Of a stretch of DNA of 6,566 bases, positions 1 to 5,404 are shown piece after piece. The number at the start of each line of letters is the position of its first letter. Position 1 is the first letter of the stretch. A model generated the notes under the pieces. That model saw only the letters and a program-made list of their open reading frames with translations, made no database searches and was not told the DNA's origin. Source of the DNA: Anaerolineae bacterium (GTDB lineage: Bacteria > Chloroflexota > Anaerolineae > UBA4142); NCBI GenBank assembly GCA_026417715.1, contig JAOACU010000161.1, positions 1 to 6,566 of the forward strand, in the 5' to 3' direction. A program made the translations under genes and the position numbers.

Positions 1-28
1 GGCGGCTAATTTAGCCCGCGAAGAGCCT

Positions 29-60
29 GCCCTGAGCCCGCCGAAGGGCGGGCTTGGGGT
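29..60. repeat. GC-rich hairpin (REP-like or end of upstream unit)
   Basis: Positions 36-42 and 47-53 pair perfectly (GCCCGCC / GGCGGGC) around a GAAG loop. The stem continues outward with A35-T54, two G-T wobbles, and C30-C32 with G57-G59. No T-tract follows, so a classical intrinsic terminator is not supported on the plus strand. The CCTGAGC...GAAGGG wording resembles small dispersed palindromes seen in many environmental bacterial genomes. It could mark the end of the upstream transcription unit or be a REP-type element. The sequence does not decide between these. Confidence 0.5.
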
Positions 61-90
61 CGTTGTCGCGGCGACTTCGAGTCGCCAACG
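61..90. repeat. Second hairpin, adjacent to the first
   Basis: An inner stem pairs 71-76 with 80-85 (GCGACT / AGTCGC) around a TCG loop. An outer stem pairs 61-65 with 86-90 (CGTTG / CAACG), with five unpaired bases at 66-70 on the left side. It abuts the hairpin at 29-60, so the two would form a tandem pair upstream of the promoter. No U-tract is present. Its role is unknown; it may be a boundary structure or a dispersed repeat. Confidence 0.45.
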
Positions 91-129
91 CCGACTTTGC
101 ACCAGCCGTGGACAAAGCCCTATCTGCCT

Positions 130-158
130 TTGACATCCTGTATGCGATAAGGTAGAAT
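130..158 (+). promoter_or_regulatory. Near-consensus sigma-70 promoter for the YeeE-family gene
   Basis: A perfect -35 box TTGACA lies at 130-135. A 17-base spacer follows, then TAGAAT at 153-158, one mismatch from TATAAT. The expected transcription start is about 164-166, which coincides with the ATG at 166-168. The mRNA would therefore be leaderless or nearly so. The ATG at 157 falls inside the -10 box and could only be used from a more upstream promoter. The prediction rests on sequence match only. Confidence 0.65.
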
Positions 159-165
159 GCCCACA

Positions 166-1134
166 ATGCTGAATGTGATGCTACTCGGCGCGCTCACGGG
201 CGCGTTGTTTGGATACGTTTCGCAACGCGGACGCTTTTGAATGCTGTCCGCCTTTTTTGAGGTGTTCACTGGCCGTGCGCCAGACACACTGCGCGCGTAC
301 TTGCTTGCCGTGCTCGTGCAAATGCTCGCGGTCAACGCGTTCATCGAATTCGGCAATGTCCAAGTGTCGTACTTGCGTTTCTTTGGACTTGCCACCGCGC
401 TCGGTGGATTCGCGCTGGGGCTTGGAATGGTATTGGCGATGGGCTGCGCAGGCGCGGTGTTTTATCGCGCGGGTGAAGGTCGCTTTGATTATCTCATCGC
501 GATTGGCGCGTACGGTTTGAGCGCGTGGATCAGTAACCAATGGCTCGTCGTGCCGATTCGTCGTTTACTTGGCGGCGAAGGAATGCCACTCGCATTGCCA
601 CGCGCGCTCGGCTTGGATCGCTGGATTACCGTGGCGGTGATTGTACTCATCGCGCTCTTGTGGTTCATTCGTGAACGTCAACGCATCCCGCTGCTGCAAA
701 CGTGGAGTTCGATTCGCACAGGAATCGCGCTCGGCATCGTTGGTACGCTCGCGTGGATCACTTCGACATTGACGGGTTATCCGTCGGGCTTGGGTACGGT
801 CGAGGGGAGCGCGAATATCGCGGAACTGATTTTGCGCGCCGATCTTGCCGCGCTCGATTGGCATTTCTTTCTCGTTGTCACGATTCCACTGGGCGCGGCG
901 ATTGCAAGCGCGCGGCGTGGCAAAGACCCTAGCAAGCCACTCAAGTCGCGACGCATTCCCCAAGCGATTCTCGGTGGCGCGCTGATGGGCATCGGCGCGA
1001 CGATTGCTGGCGGTGACAACATCTATCACGGTCTTGCCGGCGTGCCGATTCTCGCGCTGGCAAGTATCGTCGTAATGCTGTGTATCGGCGCCGGCGTGTG
1101 GGTGGGAATTCGTTTGGGCTGGCTCAACGGTTGA
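166..1134 (+). CDS. YeeE/YedE-family sulfur-compound transporter, candidate selenoprotein (in-frame TGA 238-240 read as Sec)
   Basis: This is a polytopic inner-membrane protein of the YeeE/YedE (TsuA-like) family, whose characterised members import thiosulfate. The frame opens after TAA 148-150. ATG codons at 157, 166 and 178 are possible starts; 166 fits the promoter. Translation gives 322 residues if TGA 238-240 is decoded as Sec25. The segment before the TGA (GALTGALFGYVSQRGRF) is the family's first helix and motif, where Cys normally follows QRGRF. After the TGA, MLSAFFEVFTGR continues the motif without a break. Cys94 (MGCAG, followed by YRAGEG) is the second conserved Cys. The third family motif reads AGGDN, with Asp284 where I expect Cys. 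There are about nine hydrophobic segments. A start at ATG 241 would drop helix 1 and leave no Shine-Dalgarno. The family call is strong. Sec decoding is likely but unproven; a nonsense mutation or sequencing error are the alternatives. Confidence 0.82.
238..289 (+). promoter_or_regulatory. Candidate bacterial SECIS element following the in-frame UGA
   Basis: After UGA 238-240 the RNA can fold into a two-part hairpin. The lower stem pairs 262-265 with 284-287 (GUGU / ACAC). A three-base bulge UCA (266-268) lies on the 5' side. The upper stem pairs 269-273 with 279-283 (CUGGC / GCCAG), closing the pentaloop CGUGC (274-278). The loop begins 33 bases after the UGA and has G as its second base, followed by U. 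From memory, bacterial SECIS elements have a loop 16-37 bases from the UGA, an early loop G (often GU), and sometimes a bulged U below the upper stem, as in E. coli fdhF. SelB would bind this loop. The hairpin lies inside the coding sequence and also encodes the residues around EVFTGRAPDT. Confidence 0.65.
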
Positions 1135-1136
1135 AT

Positions 1137-1187
1137 CGTATTACGTATTGCATACTGTGTAAACGGAATACGTAATACGCAATACGC
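1137..1187. repeat. Intergenic inverted repeat built of AATACG heptamers
   Basis: Positions 1137-1149 and 1167-1179 are perfect 13-bp inverted copies (CGTATTACGTATT / AATACGTAATACG) separated by 17 bases. The right arm continues into tandem heptamers: AATACGT 1167-1173, AATACGC 1174-1180 and AATACGC 1181-1187. The repeat fills the gap between the transporter and the UPF0182 gene. No T-tract follows, so intrinsic termination is not supported. It may be a dispersed small palindromic repeat, an mRNA-stabilising stem, or a protein-binding site. Confidence 0.6.
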
Positions 1188-1195
1188 AATATCCC

Positions 1196-1200
1196 GGAGG
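1196..1200 (+). promoter_or_regulatory. Shine-Dalgarno of the UPF0182 gene
   Basis: GGAGG lies five bases upstream of ATG 1206, close to the optimum for initiation, and fixes that start. It sits just after the heptamer repeat, so the stem at 1137-1179 would leave it accessible in the mRNA. Confidence 0.85.
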
Positions 1201-1205
1201 TTACA

Positions 1206-3944
1206 ATGGCATACTATCGCAATCGGCGTGCGGCGCCCGAAGTGGATTGGGAGGACGTGTTCCGGCGTCAGCCACCGAATCTGCGTAAACCGATTCTGTG
1301 GATCACGGCGTTCTTTGTGCTGTGGATTTTGTTTACGATTGTGCCGCGTCTCTACACCGATTATCGCTGGTTCGAGGAAGTCGGTTACACATCCGTACTC
1401 ACGACCGAATGGACGATGCGAATCGCGATCTTTTTCGGCGCGGCAATCGTGTTCTTCATTTTCTACGTCATCAACATTGCGATTGCGCGCCGTCTGACAC
1501 CGCGCTTTGCCGATGAAACATCGCGCTGGGTGCGTCTCGCCGAGTTTGCCGGCAAATCCATCACGTTCTTGCTCGTTTCGGCGGGATTGCTACTGGCGTT
1601 CATCGTGGGAGTGTTCGCGCAAAACAATTGGCTGATGTTCTTGCGCTATGCCAACGCCACATCATTTGGCGTCAGCGATCCGATCTTTGGGCAAGATGTC
1701 GCGTTTTATGTTTTCACGTTGCCGATCTATCGGTTTCTGGTCAGTTGGGGCGGGAGTGCCATCATCCTTGCCGCGCTCGCGACAGGCGCGACGTACTTGA
1801 TGGGCTTGGGACGAATTCAATGGACGAACGCCGTCAAAGCGCATCTGTCGTTTCTCGGCTTTCTCTTTTTGCTCATCAATGCGTGGAGTTACCAACTCGA
1901 CAAGTACGAATTGGTATATTCGCCGCGCGGCGTGGTCTTTGGCGCAAGTTACACCGACGTGAACGCGCAAATTCCCGCGTTCAACATCCTGACGATTCTC
2001 GCGCTCGCGCTCGCCGTGCTCTTGCTCGTCAACGTGTTCGTGCGCGCACTCAAAGCAATTGGCATTGCTGTTGGCTTGTGGATTCTTGCCGCGCTCGTGC
2101 TGAGTGAGTTTTATCCGAACATCGTCCAAAACTTTGAAGTCAAACCGAACGAGTTTGCCAAAGAGGAACAGTACATCAAGCACAACATCGCCTTGACGCG
2201 TCTCGCGTACGCGCTCGATTCGATTCAAGAAGTGCCGTTCCCCGCCGAAGATGTGCTTGCGCCCGCCGATATTCAACGCAACGCGGATACGATCAACAAC
2301 ATCCGCTTGCAAGATTATCGTCCCTTGTTGCAAACGTATAACCAGATTCAGTCCATTCGCACCTACTATGAGTTCAGCGATGTGGATGTGGATCGCTACA
2401 CCATCGGCGGCAAGTATCGCCAAGTGATGGTGAGTGTGCGTGAACTTGCCACGCGCAAGTTGACCGAAAAAGCGCAGACGTGGGTCAACTTGCATCTGGT
2501 GTACACACACGGGTATGGCGTCGCCATCAGTCCCGTCAACGAATTCACGGCTGATGGTCTGCCGAATTTGCTCGTCAAAGATATTCCGCCCACTGGCGCG
2601 ATTCAGGTGACACGTCCGCAAATTTATTTCGGCGAAGAGACAACCGATTACGTCTTTGTCAAAACGCGCGAAAAAGAATTCGATTATCCCAAAGGTGACG
2701 AAAACGCGTTCACCACGTACGAAGGTACGGGCGGTGTATCCGTCGGTTCACTGTGGGATCGTTTGATGTTCGCGCTGCGCTTTGGCGATATGAACATTTT
2801 GCTCACCGATGCACTCACGAATGAGAGTCGCGTGTTGTTCAATCGTCAAATTCAAACACGCATTCGACGCATCGCACCATTTTTGATGTTGGACAAAGAC
2901 CCGTACCCCGTCATCACCGATGGTAAAATCGTGTGGATGCAGGACGCCTACACCGTGACCGATAAATATCCGTACAGCGAACCGTATCAACGCAACATCA
3001 ACTACATTCGCAACTCGGTCAAGATCACGGTGGACGCGTACGATGGCACAGTGACATTTTACATCGCCGAACCCGACGAGCCGATTCTGCGTACGTATCG
3101 TGCGATCTTTCCCGCGCTCTTCAAACCGCTCGAGCAAATGCCGGCATCATTGCGCGAACACCTGCGCTATCCCGAAGGACTGTTCACGATTCAAGCGGCA
3201 ATGTATCGCACGTATCATATGCAAGACCCGCTGGTGTTTTACAACAAAGAAGACTTGTGGGCATTCCCAAACGAATCGTCCGATGGACGACCGAACCCGA
3301 TGGAGCCGTACTATGTGATTATGCGTTTGCCCGGCGAGACGCGCGAAGAATTTATGCTGATGTTGCCGTTCACACCAGCAAAACGTCAAAATATGATTGC
3401 GTGGATGTCGGCAAAGAGTGATGGCGCCGAGTACGGCAAACGCTTGGTCTATCGTTTCCCCAAAGACAAACTCGTGTACGGTCCCGAACAAATTCACGCG
3501 CGCTTGAATCAAGACCCTAAAATTTCGGCGGAATTGACATTGCTGAGTCAGCGTGGCAGTCGTGTGCTGTGGGGCAACTTGCTCGTCATTCCCATCGAAA
3601 AATCGCTCCTCTACATCCAACCGATGTACTTGCTGGCAGAGCAATCGCAAATTCCCCAACTCAAGCGCGTCGTCGTCGCGACGGCGAACAACGTCGTGAT
3701 GGAAGCAACGCTCGGTGAATCGCTCGCGCGCATCTTTGGCGCGGGCGCCAGTGTCGTCGCCACACCGACCACGCCGACGAGTGGCGCGCCCACCAGCATC
3801 AACGTTCTCATCAAGCGCGCGAACGATCATTACGCGCGCGCCCAAGACGCGCTCAAGTCCGCCGATTGGGCAACCTACGGCAAAGAGATGCAAGGTCTGC
3901 AACAAACGCTCGAAGAGTTGATGCGCGCAACGGGACAAAAATAG
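1206..3944 (+). CDS. UPF0182 (COG1615) family integral membrane protein, function unknown
   Basis: This is a 912-residue protein, a full-length size for the family. Seven hydrophobic helices are visible in the N-terminal third, at roughly residues 28-47, 71-94, 118-138, 172-200, 211-228, 260-280 and 283-303. A large, mostly hydrophilic region follows and is expected to lie outside the cytoplasmic membrane. Family signatures include KPNE (about 313-316) followed by an NIALTRLAY stretch, HLVYTHGYG (about 430-438), IYFGEET, the RRIAPFLMLDKDPYPV segment, WMQDAYTVTDKYPYS (from 577), and the PEGLFTIQ / MYRTYHMQDPLVFYN region. A Thr/Pro-rich linker near 855-866 leads to a short charged helical tail (NDHYARAQDALKSADW) that is typical of the family. 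No catalytic function has been assigned to the family that I can name. It starts 71 bp after the transporter gene; icd follows after 60 bp. The reading frame is intact. Confidence 0.95.
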   Translation: MAYYRNRRAAPEVDWEDVFRRQPPNLRKPILWITAFFVLWILFTIVPRLYTDYRWFEEVGYTSVLTTEWTMRIAIFFGAAIVFFIFYVINIAIARRLTPRFADETSRWVRLAEFAGKSITFLLVSAGLLLAFIVGVFAQNNWLMFLRYANATSFGVSDPIFGQDVAFYVFTLPIYRFLVSWGGSAIILAALATGATYLMGLGRIQWTNAVKAHLSFLGFLFLLINAWSYQLDKYELVYSPRGVVFGASYTDVNAQIPAFNILTILALALAVLLLVNVFVRALKAIGIAVGLWILAALVLSEFYPNIVQNFEVKPNEFAKEEQYIKHNIALTRLAYALDSIQEVPFPAEDVLAPADIQRNADTINNIRLQDYRPLLQTYNQIQSIRTYYEFSDVDVDRYTIGGKYRQVMVSVRELATRKLTEKAQTWVNLHLVYTHGYGVAISPVNEFTADGLPNLLVKDIPPTGAIQVTRPQIYFGEETTDYVFVKTREKEFDYPKGDENAFTTYEGTGGVSVGSLWDRLMFALRFGDMNILLTDALTNESRVLFNRQIQTRIRRIAPFLMLDKDPYPVITDGKIVWMQDAYTVTDKYPYSEPYQRNINYIRNSVKITVDAYDGTVTFYIAEPDEPILRTYRAIFPALFKPLEQMPASLREHLRYPEGLFTIQAAMYRTYHMQDPLVFYNKEDLWAFPNESSDGRPNPMEPYYVIMRLPGETREEFMLMLPFTPAKRQNMIAWMSAKSDGAEYGKRLVYRFPKDKLVYGPEQIHARLNQDPKISAELTLLSQRGSRVLWGNLLVIPIEKSLLYIQPMYLLAEQSQIPQLKRVVVATANNVVMEATLGESLARIFGAGASVVATPTTPTSGAPTSINVLIKRANDHYARAQDALKSADWATYGKEMQGLQQTLEELMRATGQK

Positions 3945-3995
3945 CAAGCGTACCTTCGCTAACACAACAACACTGAAATTTTTAAAATTCTTGTA

Positions 3996-3999
3996 GGAG
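3996..3999 (+). promoter_or_regulatory. Shine-Dalgarno that sets the icd start
   Basis: GGAG (within TAGGAG) precedes ATG 4005 by five bases. An in-frame GTG at 3999 overlaps this motif itself and so is an unlikely start, even though it gives a slightly longer frame. An AT-rich patch at 3977-3989 contains TAAAAT, but I found no convincing -35 partner for it. Confidence 0.75.
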
Positions 4000-4004
4000 T
4001 GTCT

Positions 4005-5303
4005 ATGCCAAGTCCAAAACCTGTTCCACCTGCTGATGGAGCCAAAATCACTATTCACAATGGCAAACTGCACGTGCCCGACTATCCCATCATTCCTTTC
4101 ATCGAAGGAGACGGCACTGGTCCGGATATTTGGCGTGCGGCTGTCCGCGTGATCAACGCCGCCGTCGAAAAAGCGTATCACGGCAAACGCCAAATCAAAT
4201 GGATGGAAGTGTATGCCGGCGAAAAGTCGTTCAACTTGTTCAACACCTGGTTGCCCGATGAAACCGTCGAGACTTTTCGCGAATATCTCGTCGGCATCAA
4301 AGGACCCCTCACGACACCTGTCGGCGGTGGCATTCGCTCGTTGAATGTCGCACTGCGACAACTCCTCGATTTGTACGTGTGCCTGCGTCCCGTGCGTTGG
4401 TTCAAAGGTGTGCCGGCGCCGGTCAAACATCCCGAAAAAGTGGATATGGTGATCTTTCGCGAAAATACGGAAGACATTTACGCGGGCATCGAGTTTCAAG
4501 AGGGCACCGAAGAAAATAAAAAATTTCTCGCCCTGTTCAAAGAACATTTCCCCAAACAGTTCGAGAAAATTCGCTTCCCCGCAACATCGGGCATCGGTAT
4601 CAAGCCGGTCTCGCGCGAGGGAACCGAACGACTCGTGCGCGCGGCAATCAACTACGCGCTCACGAATCGGCGGCGCAGTGTGACGTTGGTGCACAAGGGC
4701 AACATTATGAAATTCACCGAAGGCGCGTTCCAGCAATGGGGTTACGCGCTGGCTGAACGCGAATTTGGTGATCGCGTGTACACGTGGGCGCAGTGGGAGC
4801 GCACCAAAGCCGTGCAAGGCGACCAAGTGGCGAATGCGGAACAACAAGCCGCGCTCAAAGCAGGCAAGTTGCTCATCAAAGATGTGATTGCCGACATTGC
4901 CTTGCAACAAGTGTTGACGCGTCCTGATGAGTTCGATGTGATTGCCACGCTCAATCTCAACGGCGATTATCTCTCCGATGCGATTGCCGCGCAAGTGGGT
5001 GGCATTGGCATCGCGCCCGGTGCCAACATCAATTACGATTCGGGTCACGCGGTCTTTGAGGCGACGCACGGCACCGCACCCAAGTACGCCAATCTCGATA
5101 TGGTGAATCCCGGCTCAGTGATTCTCTCCGGCGAAATGATGTTGCGCTATATGGGCTGGACGGAAGCCGCCGATTTGATCATCAAGGGGATGGATGGTGC
5201 TATCGGCGCCAAGATCGTGACGTACGATTTTGCGCGTCTGATGGACGATGCCCACAAAGTCAAATGCAGTGAATTTGGCGATGCAGTGATTGCGCGGATG
5301 TGA
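4005..5303 (+). CDS. icd: NADP-dependent isocitrate dehydrogenase
   Basis: A cytoplasmic TCA-cycle enzyme that oxidatively decarboxylates isocitrate to 2-oxoglutarate and makes NADPH. The 432 residues align through almost their full length with the E. coli Icd type (416 residues). Visible landmarks are IPFIEGDGTGPD (30-41), KGPLTTPVGGGIRSLNVALR (99-118, with isocitrate-binding Ser112 corresponding to E. coli Ser113), ENTEDIYAG (Tyr159), HKGNIMKFTEG (Lys231), Asp297 in VIAD, and the metal ligands Asp321 and Asp325 in NGDYLSD. Lys359-Tyr360 in APKY and Tyr407/Arg411 in TYDFARLM match the E. coli residues that bind the NADP 2'-phosphate, which points to NADP rather than NAD. Extra residues lie around 255-290 (KAVQGDQVANAEQQ) before the conserved KDVIAD. 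The serine phosphorylated by AceK in enterics is present, but no aceK is in view. The gene is transcribed toward a convergent neighbour. Confidence 0.97.
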   Translation: MPSPKPVPPADGAKITIHNGKLHVPDYPIIPFIEGDGTGPDIWRAAVRVINAAVEKAYHGKRQIKWMEVYAGEKSFNLFNTWLPDETVETFREYLVGIKGPLTTPVGGGIRSLNVALRQLLDLYVCLRPVRWFKGVPAPVKHPEKVDMVIFRENTEDIYAGIEFQEGTEENKKFLALFKEHFPKQFEKIRFPATSGIGIKPVSREGTERLVRAAINYALTNRRRSVTLVHKGNIMKFTEGAFQQWGYALAEREFGDRVYTWAQWERTKAVQGDQVANAEQQAALKAGKLLIKDVIADIALQQVLTRPDEFDVIATLNLNGDYLSDAIAAQVGGIGIAPGANINYDSGHAVFEATHGTAPKYANLDMVNPGSVILSGEMMLRYMGWTEAADLIIKGMDGAIGAKIVTYDFARLMDDAHKVKCSEFGDAVIARM

Positions 5304-5319
5304 AATCCATCATTGGACA

Positions 5320-5404
5320 TACGCGTCAACGAATAAAAAAACGAATAAACGAATGGTCGCACCATTCGTTTATTCGTTCCCCATTCGTTGACGCGTAATT
5401 TTTT
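5320..5404. terminator. Nested hairpin terminator between convergent genes
   Basis: An outer stem pairs 5320-5334 with 5383-5397 (15 bp). An inner stem pairs 5340-5357 with 5361-5378 (18 bp) and closes the CGC loop 5358-5360. The internal loop is AAAAA on the left and CCCC on the right. On the plus strand a T6 tract at 5399-5404 follows directly, as expected for termination after icd. On the minus strand the A-run 5335-5340 supplies Ts after the inner stem, so the element could also end the convergent gene, whose stop codon lies at 5403-5405. The arms contain ACGAAT three times on the left and ATTCGT three times on the right. Confidence 0.85.

Noticed and set aside
2..133. Open frame that could be the end of an upstream protein
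   Set aside because: Only 43 codons, it runs through both hairpins, and its translation (ALSPPKGGLGVVVAATSSRQ) has no recognisable protein character.
241..1134. Transporter starting at ATG 241 as a complete gene with re-initiation after TGA
   Set aside because: It lacks a Shine-Dalgarno, would lose the first helix and the QRGRF motif, and the Met after the TGA aligns with a Met or similar residue expected after the family Cys. It remains the fallback if Sec decoding is disproved.
1662..2621. Minus-strand open frame opposite the UPF0182 gene
   Set aside because: It is fully antisense to a well-supported gene and has a shadow-like composition rich in Arg, His and Gln, with no motif.
3945..3961. 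Weak hairpin after the UPF0182 stop (AGCG ... CGCT)
   Set aside because: The stem is only four base pairs and no T-tract follows, so there is no basis for a terminator.
3999..4004. GTG 3999 as the icd start
   Set aside because: It overlaps the Shine-Dalgarno GGAG; ATG 4005 has ideal five-base spacing.
3147..5069. Long open frame on the minus strand (640 codons)
   Set aside because: It lies antisense to the UPF0182 gene and icd, spans their intergenic gap, and shows no recognisable domain. Its Arg/His/Val/Phe-rich composition is what biased codon use on the opposite strand produces.
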